The notes under the pieces were generated by a model. That model was not told where the DNA came from and did no database searches. It was given only the letters and a program-made list of their open reading frames with translations. Position numbers and translations under genes: made by a program. From NCBI GenBank assembly GCA_963828755.1, contig CAWHFY010000013.1, positions 1 to 64,000 on the forward strand: a stretch of DNA of 64,000 bases, given 5' to 3'. The DNA is from WHSW01 sp963828755 (GTDB lineage: Bacteria; Actinomycetota; Thermoleophilia; Solirubrobacterales; 70-9). Shown in pieces: positions 38,257 to 47,095 of this stretch (positions are counted from its first letter, which is position 1; each line of letters opens with the position of its first letter).

Positions 38257-39313
38257 ACTCAGGCACGGCGCCGCAACGGCGGCGCGGCTCGGCTTCGCTG
38301 CGCTCCGCCTCAGAAGGACGCATACGCACAGGCGGGGGTCAGCCAGCGCGCGGCCGACAGCGCGGTCGAGGCGCTCGTCCGCAGCCTCAAGCTGATCGAG
38401 ACCGGTAAGCCTTCTCGCGTCGTCGCGCTGCCGAACCACTACGCGAGCGTGCTGCGGATCGACGAGAGCACCGGCGTTGCGTTCGGCACCGACGGCGTCG
38501 GTACCAAGATGATGATCGCCGAACGCCTCGCGGACTACACGACGATCGGGATCGACTGCATCGCGATGAACGTGAACGACCTGATCTGCGTCGGCGCCGA
38601 GCCGATCGCGATGCTCGACTTCATCCTCTGCCGCGACGCCGACCCCGAGATCTGCGGGGCGATCGGCGTCGGGCTGCGCAACGGTGCCGAGCGCGCCGGC
38701 ATCGAGATCCCCGGCGGTGAGATCGCCCAGGTCGGCGACATCGTCTCGGGGGTCGAGCTGACCGGGAGCGCGATCGGGCTCGTCGCCCTCGACGCGATCG
38801 TCGACGGCGGCCGAGCCGAGCCGGGCGACGCGCTGATCGGGCTGCCATCCTCGGGTCTGCACTCGAACGGCTACACACTCGCGCGCCGGGCACTGCGTCA
38901 GGTGCCGCTCGATGACGACCGGCTCGGGCGGACGCTCGGCGAGATCCTGCTCGCACCAACCGAGATCTACGTCCCCGCGATCCTCGAGCTGCTCCGGTCC
39001 GGCCTCGACGTCCGCGGCCTCGCCCACATCACCGGCGACGGGCTCAACAACCTGACGAGGCTCGCCGCCCCGGTCGGGTTCGAGATCACCGAACCACTCG
39101 AGGTGCCGGCCGTCTTCGACCTGATCGCCGAGCTCGGCGAGGTCTCCGACGGACGAGATGTACGAGGTCTTCAACATGGGTTGCGGCTTCGTCTGCGTGA
39201 TCGCGGACGCCGACGCCGACGCCGCGCTGCAGCTGCTGCGCGGCCACTACCCGGCCGCGCAGCGGATCGGGACGGTCACCGGCCACGATGCCGTGGTCGA
39301 GCGCTCTGGCTGA
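38253..39313 (+). CDS. purM: Phosphoribosylformylglycinamidine cyclo-ligase, two frameshifts, repeat-derived N-terminus
   Basis: AIR synthetase of purine biosynthesis. Conserved pieces are AYAQAGVSQRAADSAVEALVRSLK, GVAFGTDGVGTKMMIAERL, DCIAMNVNDLICVGAEPIAMLDF, SSGLHSNGYTLARRAL, HITGDGLNNLTRL and NMGCGFVCVI. One extra base near 39160 separates EVSD from EMYEVFNMGCGF. The conserved start lies in a frame with no start codon, but the ATG at 38253, overlapping the uppP stop, is one base out of phase, so a second extra base near 38315 is inferred. The length is 2 modulo 3, as expected. About 20 residues before the conserved part come from a dispersed repeat. Confidence 0.85.
38274..38311 (+). repeat. 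Dispersed short repeat, copy B
   Basis: 38 bases matching 16378-16413 at 34 of 36 aligned positions with a two-base gap, same strand orientation. It lies between the inferred purM start codon and the conserved PurM sequence, and would be translated. Confidence 0.7.
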
Positions 39314-39347
39314 GCGCCGGGAGGCGTTGCCTTCACGCGTTGCGCGC

Positions 39348-40333
39348 TCAGCCCGCGTCGACGGGGGCGGGCTGAGCGGACGAGAACGTGCGCCGGTACG
39401 CCGTCGGCGTCGTCTTGGTGGCGCGCCGGAAGTGCTCGCGCAGCGAGGGCGCCGAGCCGAACCCGGCGCGTGACGCGACCTGCTCGACCGGAAGGTCGGT
39501 GTGCTCGAGCAGGCGCCGCGCCTCGAGCACGCGCTGGGCGTGCAGCCACTTGAGCGGCGTCGTCCCCGTCTCGGCGACGAAGCGGCGCGCGAAGGTCCGC
39601 GGGCTGACCCCGGCGCGGCCGGCGAGGGCCGCGACGTCGAGCGGCTCGGTCAGGTGGTCCAGCGCCCACGTGCGGACCGGCTCGAGCGAGCCGGTCCCGT
39701 GGGCAGCCGGCAGGGGGCGCTCGATGAACTGCGCCTGGCCGCCGTCGCGGTGCGGCGAGGCGACCATCGCGCGCGCGACGCGGGCGCCGATCCGCTCGCC
39801 GTGGTCGCGGCGGACCAGGTGCAGGCAGAGGTCGATCCCCGCCGAGAGCCCGGCCGACGTCAGCACCTCGCCCGTCGTCGACGTACAGGGTCTCGGGCTC
39901 GACCTCGATCCGCGGGAAGCTGCTGGCCAGCAGATCCGACCAGAACCAGTGGGTCGTCGCGCGGCGACCGTCGAGCAGCCCGGCGTGGGCGAGCGCGAAG
40001 GCGCCCGTGCAGATGGAGGCGACCCGGGCGCCACGGTCAGCGGTCGTCCGCAGGGCGGCGAGCGCCGCCTCCGGGGGCGGGTCGACAACGTCGCGGTAGC
40101 CCGGGACGATCACCGTGTCGGCCGCGTCGAGCGCCTCGAGGCCGGCGGGCCGCGGCGATCGAGAAGCCGGTCGTGGTCGGCGCCGCGCCGGCGCGCGGCG
40201 CGCAGACGTCGAACTCGTACAGCGGCCCGTCGCTCGTCCAGGCGAGCGAGAAGACCTCGGCGGGGGTCGCGAGGTCGAACGCGACGACCCGTCCGAGGCA
40301 GAGCGCGACGACGCGGTGCGGTTTCGAAGCCAT
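39348..40333 (-). CDS. GlxA/AdpA-like AraC-family regulator with DJ-1 domain, two frameshifts
   Basis: Regulator of about 328 residues with an N-terminal DJ-1/PfpI-like domain (RVVALCLGRVVAFDLATPAEVFSLAW, ASICTGAFALAHAGLLDGRRATTHW) and a C-terminal AraC helix pair (LDVAALAGRAGVSPRTFARRFVAETGTTPLKWLHAQRVLEARRLLEHTDLPVEQVASRAGFGSAPSLREHFRR). AdpA and GlxA share this design. Extra bases near 40152 and 39872 break the frame; the length is 2 modulo 3. ATG 40333 touches the operator and has no Shine-Dalgarno, so it may be leaderless. It is divergent from a DJ-1 protein gene, its likely target. Confidence 0.83.
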
Positions 40334-40334
40334 C

Positions 40335-40369
40335 TGGCAGAAATCTAGCGTAGATGGGCATTTCTGCCA
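40335..40369 (+). promoter_or_regulatory. 10-bp perfect inverted repeat between the GlxA-like and DJ-1 genes
   Basis: TGGCAGAAAT (40335-40344) and ATTTCTGCCA (40360-40369) are perfect inverted copies with a 15-base spacer, in the 72-base divergent gap. Each half matches the AdpA consensus TGGCSNGWWY at eight of ten positions, and the adjacent regulator has the AdpA architecture. The left half ends one base before the regulator's start codon. Confidence 0.72.
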
Positions 40370-40405
40370 CTTGTGGACGTGGAGCGAGACCGCGATGATC
40401 GACCG

Positions 40406-41026
40406 ATGAAGATCGCCATCCTCGTGTTCGACAAGCTCACCGCCCTCGACGCGATCGGGCCGTACGAGGTCCTCTCGCGCATCCCCGACGTGGACCTGCG
40501 CTTCGTCTCCGCGACCACCGGCGTGAAGCGCACCGACACCGGCGCGCTCGGCATCAGCGCCGATGCGACGCTCGACCAGTTTCCCGACCCCGACGTGCTG
40601 CTGATCCCCGGCGGCGAGGGCAACCGGCCGCTGCTCGACGACCAGGCCACGCTCGACTGGGTGCGCGGCGCGCACGAGACGAGCAAGTGGACTACGTCGG
40701 TGTGCACCGGCTCGCTGGTGCTCGGCGCCGCTGGGCTGCTCGAGGGCAAGCGTGCGACCAGTCACTGGGCCTACCGCGAGGAACTGCGCAAGTACGGCGC
40801 CGAGCCGGTGGCCGAACGGGTCGTCGTCGACGGCAAGGTCGTCACCGCGGCCGGCGTCTCGGCCGGGATCGACATGGCGCTGCACCTCACCGCGCTCGAG
40901 TTCGGCGACGTCCTGGCGCGCGGGATCCAACTCGGCATCGAGTACGACCCCGAACCGCCGTTTGACTCCGGCTCGCCCGAGAAGGCCGACCCCCAGCTCG
41001 TCGAGCTGGTCCGCGCGGTCGCGTAA
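40406..41026 (+). CDS. DJ-1/PfpI family protein (isonitrile hydratase-like)
   Basis: 206 residues. The start is KIAILVFDKLTALDAIGPYEVLSRIPD, then VLLIPGGEGNRPLL and the nucleophile elbow TTSVCTGSLVLGAAGLLEGKRATSHW, where the Cys of VCTGS is the family's reactive residue. VVTAAGVSAGIDMALHL is typical of the isonitrile hydratase/GATase-1-like subgroup. The activity could be isonitrile hydration or aldehyde detoxification; the sequence does not decide. ATG 40406 was chosen because the domain begins there. It is probably controlled by the divergent AraC regulator through the palindrome between them. Confidence 0.83.
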   Translation: MKIAILVFDKLTALDAIGPYEVLSRIPDVDLRFVSATTGVKRTDTGALGISADATLDQFPDPDVLLIPGGEGNRPLLDDQATLDWVRGAHETSKWTTSVCTGSLVLGAAGLLEGKRATSHWAYREELRKYGAEPVAERVVVDGKVVTAAGVSAGIDMALHLTALEFGDVLARGIQLGIEYDPEPPFDSGSPEKADPQLVELVRAVA

Positions 41027-41163
41027 CGGAGCCGCGGAACAGCGCCTTCCGCAGAGGGCGCAGATAGCACCGCGCAGGCCGGGTAGGCCCCTGATCGTGC
41101 GTGCGCGCCGCCCGTCGGTGTGGACGCGAAGCTCGACGGTCATCATGCACAGGCGGGGGGTTG

Positions 41164-41188
41164 CAACCCTGGCGCCTCTCGAGGGTTG
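41164..41188 (+). promoter_or_regulatory. Inverted repeat just upstream of the receptor kinase gene
   Basis: CAACCCT and AGGGTTG pair perfectly over seven bases around an 11-base loop, ending 14 bases before the kinase start. It may be a terminator for the DJ-1 gene, an operator, or part of the kinase leader. A TAGTCT box follows at 41193-41198 but is very close to the start. Confidence 0.4.
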
Positions 41189-41202
41189 AAAATAGTCTGC
41201 GA

Positions 41203-42724
41203 ATGAGCGATGCGACGACAGGAGCCGCCGGCGTACTGACCGGGACAGTGCTCTCCGGCCGCTATCGGCTGGAGTCGAAGCTCGGCAGCGGCGGAATGTC
41301 GACCGTCTATCTGGCCCGCGACGAGACGCTCGAGCGCTGGGTGGCGGCGAAGGTCCTGCATCGCGAGATCTCCGATCAGCCCGACCAGATCGAGCGCTTC
41401 CGACGCGAGGCGCGCGCCGTCGCCCAGGTCTCCCACCCGAATGTGGTCGCGGTGATCGACGCCGGGCGAGGACGGCGGACGTCCCTACATCGTGTTCGAG
41501 TACTGCGACGGCGAGACGCTGAAGCAGCGAATCGACCGCCAGGGCGGCCTGCCGCTGGACGAGGCCGCCGCGTACGCGATCGAGGTCGGGCGCGGGCTGG
41601 CCGCCGCCCACGCCCGCCGGCTCGTGCACCGCGACGTGAAACCGCAGAACGTCCTGATCGACTCCGAGGGTCGGGCGAAGGTGACCGACTTCGGGATCGC
41701 CCGCGAACTGGAGCAGGATGGCTTGACGAAGACCGGGCGCGTGCTCGGCACCACCGATTACGTCTCGCCCGAACAGGCGATGGGACAGCAGGTCGACGCC
41801 CGCTCCGACATCTACTCGCTCGGGATCGTGCTCTTCGAGATGCTGACCGGGGAGGTCCCGTTCAAGGCGGACAACCTCGTCGGGGTGGCGATGAAGCACG
41901 TCAACGAGAAGATCCCCGACGTCCAGAAGCGCCGTCGCGACGTCTCCTCGGCGCTCGCCGCAGTGGTCGAGCGGGCGACCGAGAAGAAGCCCGACAAGCG
42001 CTACTCGGACATGAACGCGATGCTCGCGGACCTCGAGAACGCGCTCGAGGTCGAGGTTGCGCGGGCGGGGCGCTCGACCGGCGAGGCGACCACGGTGCTC
42101 GACAGCGTTCCGCGCCGCCAGCGCCTGGTGCCGTCACGGCGGGTATCGATCGCGGGCATCCTGCTCGTCCTTGCGGCGACGGCGGCGGCGCTCGTGATCG
42201 CGGCGTTGAGTGGCGGCGGCGACAAGCAGCGCGAGAACACGAGCGGTGGGGGCAACCCGCCGCCCGCCGGCGCCGAGGTCGAACTCACCGAGGCTCAGGA
42301 CTTCGACCCCGAGGGCGGCGACGGCGAGCATCCTGACGAGGTCAAGCTCGCGATCGACGGGATCCCGAACACGACCTGGCAGACCGAGACCTACACGGCC
42401 GGGCCCGACCTCTCGCTCTCCGGCAAGGACGGCGTCGGGCTGATCGTCGAGGCGGCGGAGCCGGTCGAGGGCCAGAGCATCACCGTCGGGACCACGCAGG
42501 GAGGGTGGTCGGCCGACATCTATGCCGCCGACAGCGGCCCGCCGACCGATCTCGCGGGCTGGGGCGAGCCGATCGGGTCGACGACCAACGCCGACGACCA
42601 GGAGCAGATCGCCCTCACCCCGAACGGCGCGGCGAGGTACTACCTGATCTGGTTCACCCAGCTCGCGGAGGCCGATGACGGCGGCCGAGTGGAGGTCTCC
42701 GACGTGGCTCTGAACGGCGCTTAG
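41203..42724 (+). CDS. Transmembrane Ser/Thr protein kinase with discoidin-like external domain, frameshifted
   Basis: Hanks-type kinase of about 506 residues. The ATP loop is LGSGGMSTVYLA, with the Lys in WVAAKVL. The catalytic loop is LVHRDVKPQNVLI, the metal motif VTDFGIAR and the APE-like site VSPEQAMG. After the kinase domain comes one helix (VSIAGILLVLAATAAALVIAAL) and an external domain: EDFDPEGG-like start, HPDEVKLAIDGIPNTTWQTETY, FYL/IWFT end. This resembles the F5/8-type discoidin fold of the MviN/MurJ C-terminus. One extra base near 41465 splits the kinase domain; the length is 1 modulo 3. Confidence 0.82.
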
Positions 42725-42770
42725 CGTCGCAGGGCATACTGCCGGGGATATTCGACCTCGGGAGGCACGG

Positions 42771-43610
42771 ATGGCGATCAGCGAGCGGGAAGCTGGGCAG
42801 GTGGAGGCGGCGAACACCGCGGGCAGGACCCCGGTCGTGTTCATCCACGGGCTCTGGCTGCTGCCGAGCAGCTGGGACAACTGGGCGGAGTTCTTCGAGG
42901 GGGCCGGCTACGCGGCCGTCACCCCGGACTGGCCCGACGATCCGGCCACGGTCGAGGAGGCGCGCGCCAACCCCGACGTCCTCGCGGGCAAGACGCTCAA
43001 GCAGATCGCCGACCACACCGCCGAGGTGATCGGCGCCCTGAACGCCAAGCCCGCGGTCATGGGTCACTCGACCGGCGGGCTGCTCGCGCAGATGATCGCC
43101 GACCGAGGCCTCTCGGCGGCGACCGTCGGGATCGACCCGGGTCCGTTTCGCGGCGTCTTGCCGCTCCCGATCTCGGCGCTCCGCTCGGCTGCCCCGGTCC
43201 TCAAGAACCCGCTCAACAAGGGCAAGGCGATCACGCTGACGCTCGACCAGTTCAAGTACGGGTGGGCGAACGCGCTCGACGATGACGAGGCGAAGCAGCT
43301 GTACGAGACCTACCACGTGGCCGCGCCAGGGGTTGCGCTGATGCAGATGGCGAACGCGAACCTCAACCCGTTCACCGAGGCGAAGCTCGACCCGAAGAAC
43401 CCGGATCGCGGGCCGCTGCTGATCATCGACGGCGAGAAGGACCACACGGTCCCGTGGGCGATCGCCAACGCCTCCTACAAGCGCCAGAGCCGAAACGAGG
43501 CGGTCACCGAGATCAAGAAGATCCCGAACCGCGGTCACTCGCTGACGATCGACTCCGGCTGGCGCGAGGTCGCCCAGGCCGCGCTCGACTTCGTGAAGCG
43601 GTTCGTCTAG
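42771..43610 (+). CDS. Alpha/beta hydrolase
   Basis: 279 residues with a complete triad: VVFIHGLWLLPSSWDNW for the oxyanion hole, the nucleophile Ser in AVMGHSTGGLLAQMI, Asp in LLIIDGEKDHTVPW and His in IPNRGHSLTID. The family also includes esterases and haloalkane-type hydrolases. ATG 42771 has GGGAGG six bases upstream, one of the clearest ribosome-binding sites here, and a CATACT box lies about 35 bases upstream. It converges on the next gene four bases away. The substrate is unknown. Confidence 0.83.
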   Translation: MAISEREAGQVEAANTAGRTPVVFIHGLWLLPSSWDNWAEFFEGAGYAAVTPDWPDDPATVEEARANPDVLAGKTLKQIADHTAEVIGALNAKPAVMGHSTGGLLAQMIADRGLSAATVGIDPGPFRGVLPLPISALRSAAPVLKNPLNKGKAITLTLDQFKYGWANALDDDEAKQLYETYHVAAPGVALMQMANANLNPFTEAKLDPKNPDRGPLLIIDGEKDHTVPWAIANASYKRQSRNEAVTEIKKIPNRGHSLTIDSGWREVAQAALDFVKRFV

Positions 43611-43614
43611 AGCG

Positions 43615-44163
43615 TCAGGCCCGCGGTCGGTACGCCTGGTAGATGACCCCGTTGTCGTAAGTCGCCGAGCCCGCGAGCGAAAACCTCGCGGGCGCGGCGC
43701 CCTCGGCGAACAGCCGCGGCCCGGATCCGCGGGTGAGCGGGTAGACGAACAGGTGCAGCTCGTCGACCAACCCGTCGGCGAGCATCGCCCTGACCAGCAT
43801 CCCGCTGCCGCTGACGTAGAGGTCGCCGTCGACCTCGTCCTTGAGGCGTCGGATCCGGTCGGGGTCGTACGGCCCGACGATCTCCGAGTTGCGCCAGGTC
43901 GCCTCGGTGAGGGTCGAGGAGACGACGTACTTGGTGGTGTCGTTGAAGAACGGCGCGCCGGGATCGTCCTCGACCGTCCGCGTCGACCACGACGGCTCGA
44001 ACATCTCGTACGTCACCCGCCCGAGCAGGATGCCCGCGGAGCGTCCGGTGACCGCGGCGAGGACCTCACCCATCTGGGGATCGAAGCCGTACTCGGCCGT
44101 CCACACGGGCGCGTCGATGACGCCGTCGGCGCTGATGAACTCGTGTACGTGTACGGCTCCCAT
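43615..44163 (-). CDS. Dihydrofolate reductase-like (RibD C-terminal domain) protein
   Basis: 182 residues of the RibD_C/DHFR-like fold common in actinobacteria. Visible are HEFISADGVIDAP at the N-terminus, GILLGRVTYEMF, the NADPH-binding region DGDLYVSGSGMLVRAMLADGLVDELHLFVYPLTRGSGPRLF and a closing strand YDNGVIYQAY. These stand-alone proteins probably reduce a folate- or pyrimidine-like compound with NADPH; the substrate is not known. It lies 65 bases upstream of ddl on the other end of that operon and is probably separate. Confidence 0.8.
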   Translation of the reverse strand: MGAVHVHEFISADGVIDAPVWTAEYGFDPQMGEVLAAVTGRSAGILLGRVTYEMFEPSWSTRTVEDDPGAPFFNDTTKYVVSSTLTEATWRNSEIVGPYDPDRIRRLKDEVDGDLYVSGSGMLVRAMLADGLVDELHLFVYPLTRGSGPRLFAEGAAPARFSLAGSATYDNGVIYQAYRPRA

Positions 44164-44228
44164 TGCTTCCCTCCAGTGTCGGTGATGGCCTGTAGACCGC
44201 GCGATCGGCGCGAACTAATCGCGGCGGC

Positions 44229-45212
44229 TCAGAACTGGTACGAGCGCTCGCGGCGGTGGCGGTCGAGGGCGAGCTCGACCAGGCGGTTGCACAGCTCCGG
44301 GTAAGGGAGGCCGCTGGCCTCGAAGAGCTTCCCGAACACGCTCGTCTCGGTGAAGCCGGGGATCGTGTTGATCTCGTTGACCAGCACCTCGCCGTCGTCG
44401 CGGACGAAGAAGTCGCAGCGGGCCAGGCCCGTGCCCGCGATCGCTTCGAAGACCCGCGCGGCGAGCTCGCGGACGCGGTCGATGGTGGCCTGGTCGAGTG
44501 GCGCCGGAACGACCAGCTCCATGCCCCCGTCGGCGTACTTGGCCTCGAAGTCGTACCAATCGGAGGACTTGGTGACGATCGCGCCCGGTAGCGAGGTCTC
44601 GACCGCCGAGTGCTCGCCGAGGCCGGTGTTGCCGATCACCGAGCACTCGACCTCGCGCCCGCCGGCGTCGGCCTCGATGATCACCCGCGGGTCGTGGGCG
44701 AGCGCGAGCTCGATCGCCTGCTCGAGCTCGGACTCGGGGCTGAGCACGCGCGAGATCCCGACGCTGGAGCCGAGCCGCGAGGGCTTGACCCACAGCGGCC
44801 GCGGCATCGCCGCCGCGTGCTCGCGCCAGCCGGGCTCGCCGACCTCGCAGAACTCGACCTGGGGCAGGTCCCAGAAGGCGAGCAGCCGCTTGCAGACGAG
44901 CTTGTCCATCGCGACCGCGGCGGCGAGCACGCTCGGCCCCGCGTAGGCGATATCGAGCGTCTCGAGCAGTCCCTGGACGCTCCCGTCCTCGCCGAACGGG
45001 CCGTGCAGGACCGGAAACGCGACGTCGCAGTCGAGTAGGCCGGCGCCCGGGCGCATCTCGACCTCGGCGCCGTCGAGCGTCCACCGCCCATCGCGCTCGA
45101 TCAGCACATCGAGGACCTCGTGGCCGGCGGCGCGCAGCCCGGCGGCGACCGACGCGCCGGAGCGCAGCGAGACATCGTGCTCGGAGGAGCGGCCGCCGCG
45201 GATGACGCCCAC
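44229..45212 (-). CDS. ddl: D-alanine--D-alanine ligase
   Basis: ATP-grasp ligase of 327 residues making the D-Ala-D-Ala end of the peptidoglycan stem. Motifs: GVIRGGRSSEHDVSLRSG at the N-terminus, PVLHGPFGEDGSVQGLLE, the ATP-grasp KPSRLGSSVGISRV, GGREVECSVIGN, and the metal and D-Ala site DFFVRDDGEVLVNEINTIPGFTETS. The Phe of GLLETLDIAYAGPSV-type region and the absence of vancomycin-type changes suggest the normal D-Ala product, which I cannot prove. GTG 45212 was chosen; the preceding codons (ATPRRR) could also belong. It closes the fhaA-to-pknB operon, 47 bases after pknB. Confidence 0.9.
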   Translation of the reverse strand: MGVIRGGRSSEHDVSLRSGASVAAGLRAAGHEVLDVLIERDGRWTLDGAEVEMRPGAGLLDCDVAFPVLHGPFGEDGSVQGLLETLDIAYAGPSVLAAAVAMDKLVCKRLLAFWDLPQVEFCEVGEPGWREHAAAMPRPLWVKPSRLGSSVGISRVLSPESELEQAIELALAHDPRVIIEADAGGREVECSVIGNTGLGEHSAVETSLPGAIVTKSSDWYDFEAKYADGGMELVVPAPLDQATIDRVRELAARVFEAIAGTGLARCDFFVRDDGEVLVNEINTIPGFTETSVFGKLFEASGLPYPELCNRLVELALDRHRRERSYQF

Positions 45213-45259
45213 CCGCCTGCGAGGCGTAGCCGCGCCGCGCCGCTGTTGAGGCGCCTGGT

Positions 45260-47095
45260 TCAGGGGACCGTCCCTGTCGTCGTCGAGGTCGTCGAGGTCG
45301 AGTCCGTGGTGGTGGTCGTCTCGGGCTCGGTGAACACGCCGACGACGATCGTCACCTGGTCCCCGCTGCGGGCGCGCGAGCCCGGGGTCGGCGCCTGCTG
45401 CAGGACGCGCCCGTCCTCGCTGCGGTCCTCGGTGTCCTGCTCGACCACGTCGACGGAGAGGCCGCGACTGGCGAGGCTGGAGCGCGCCGAGTCCTCGGAC
45501 TGCCCGACGACGTTGGGGACGACCACCGAGCCGGCTCCGTTCGAAACGATGATCGTCACCTCGTCGCCGCGCAGCAGTTGGGAGCCGGGGCCTGGGTCCT
45601 GGCCGATCACGGTGCCCTCGGGGTCGTCGGCGTCGCGGGTGTCGACGTTCGGGATCAGTCCGAGCCGGCGGATCTGCGACTCAGCGACCTCCTGCTGGGA
45701 CCCGACCAGGTCCGGCAGGCGGATCAGGTTGGCGCCCTTCGAGACGAGCATCGTCACGGTCGACTGGCAGTCGACCTCGGTCCCGGCAGGGGGCGTGGTC
45801 GAGATCACCTTGCCCGCCTTGACGTCGCGCGAGGACTTCGGCTGGCTGTCGGGCTGCAGCTGCTCGTTCTTCAGCTGCTCCGCGGCATCGCGCTCGGCAA
45901 GCCCACTGACGTCGGGCACCTCGATCGTCAGCCCGAGGCTCACGGTCACGGTCACGGTCGAGCCCTCGTCGGCCTCGCTGCCGGCCGCCGGATCCTGCTC
46001 GGTGACCGTGTTCTGCGGGCTGCAGGTGGGTGCCGGTCGCTGGGCGAACTCGAACCCCGCGCCCTCGATCTTCGCCCGCGCCTGGGCGACGCTGTCGTCG
46101 ATCACGGCGGGGACGTTCGCGCTCTTCGTCCGGGTCAGCGCGAAGGCGGCGACCGCCGCCAGCAGCAGCGCGATCACCGCGAGCGCGATCACCCAGCGGC
46201 GCCGGTACCACGGCACCCACTCCTCGTACGCGACCGGGGTCTCGGCGACCACGGCGGCGAGCGCGGTCCCGCCGGAGGGATCGACCTCGGCCGCGTCAAG
46301 CGCGGCGATGAACTCGTCGGCCGACTGGTAGCGGTTGAGCGGATCCTTCGCGAGCGCCGTCAGCACCACCGCGTCGAGGGCGGGCGGCACCTGCGGGTTG
46401 AGCTCCGACGGCCGGCGTGGGGTCTCGGAGATCTGCTTGAGCGCGACCGCGACCGGCGACTCCGCCTCGAACGGGACCCGGCCGGTGAGCGCCTCATAGA
46501 GGATCACCCCGATCGAGTAGAGGTCGGAGGTGGCGCTGGTCTCGAGGCCCTGGGCCTGCTCGGGGGACAGGTACTGCGCGGTCCCGAGGACCGAGCCGGT
46601 CTGGGTGATCTCCGAGGCGCCGGCGCGGGCGATCCCGAAGTCGGCGACCCGGGCGCGTCCCTCCCGGTCGACGAGCACGTTCTGGGGCTTCAGGTCCCGG
46701 TGGATGATCCCGCGCTCGTGCGCGAACTTCGTCCCGGCGAGCACCTGGCGGACGATCTCGACCGCCTCGCCGACGGTCAGCCCGCGGCCGATCAGGTCCT
46801 TGAGCGAGGCGCCCTCGACGTACTCCATCGCGATCCAGTGGCGACCCTCGGTCTCTCCGCGGTCGTAGACGCCGACGACATTCGGGTGCTGGAGGCCGGC
46901 GGCGGCCTGCGCTTCGCGGCGGAAGCGCTCGACGAACTGGGCGTCCTGGGCGAAGCGCTCGTGCAGGAACTTGAGCGCCACGCGGCGCCCGAGCATCTCG
47001 TCGTCGGCAAGCCAGACGTCGGCCATCCCGCCGCCCCCGAGCCGAGCGACGAGCACGTAGCGGTCGCCGATTCTGTCCCCCTGGGCGAGCGCCAT
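45260..47095 (-). CDS. pknB: PASTA-domain Ser/Thr protein kinase (PknB/Stk1)
   Basis: 611 residues. The kinase domain has LGGGGMADVWLA, Lys42, IIHRDLKPQNVLV with Asp134, DFGIAR with Asp152 and the activation loop EITQTGSVLGTAQYLSPEQ with Thr residues for autophosphorylation. A helix follows (RRWVIALAVIALLLAAVAAFAL), then four PASTA repeats (starting ANVPAVID, IEVPDVSG, IRLPDLVG, VVVPNVVG), which bind muropeptide or lipid II, and a Thr/Ser-rich tail. It senses wall precursors and signals to FHA proteins and others. ATG overlaps the PBP stop (TGATG). The frame is intact. Confidence 0.93.
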   Translation of the reverse strand: MALAQGDRIGDRYVLVARLGGGGMADVWLADDEMLGRRVALKFLHERFAQDAQFVERFRREAQAAAGLQHPNVVGVYDRGETEGRHWIAMEYVEGASLKDLIGRGLTVGEAVEIVRQVLAGTKFAHERGIIHRDLKPQNVLVDREGRARVADFGIARAGASEITQTGSVLGTAQYLSPEQAQGLETSATSDLYSIGVILYEALTGRVPFEAESPVAVALKQISETPRRPSELNPQVPPALDAVVLTALAKDPLNRYQSADEFIAALDAAEVDPSGGTALAAVVAETPVAYEEWVPWYRRRWVIALAVIALLLAAVAAFALTRTKSANVPAVIDDSVAQARAKIEGAGFEFAQRPAPTCSPQNTVTEQDPAAGSEADEGSTVTVTVSLGLTIEVPDVSGLAERDAAEQLKNEQLQPDSQPKSSRDVKAGKVISTTPPAGTEVDCQSTVTMLVSKGANLIRLPDLVGSQQEVAESQIRRLGLIPNVDTRDADDPEGTVIGQDPGPGSQLLRGDEVTIIVSNGAGSVVVPNVVGQSEDSARSSLASRGLSVDVVEQDTEDRSEDGRVLQQAPTPGSRARSGDQVTIVVGVFTEPETTTTTDSTSTTSTTTGTVP

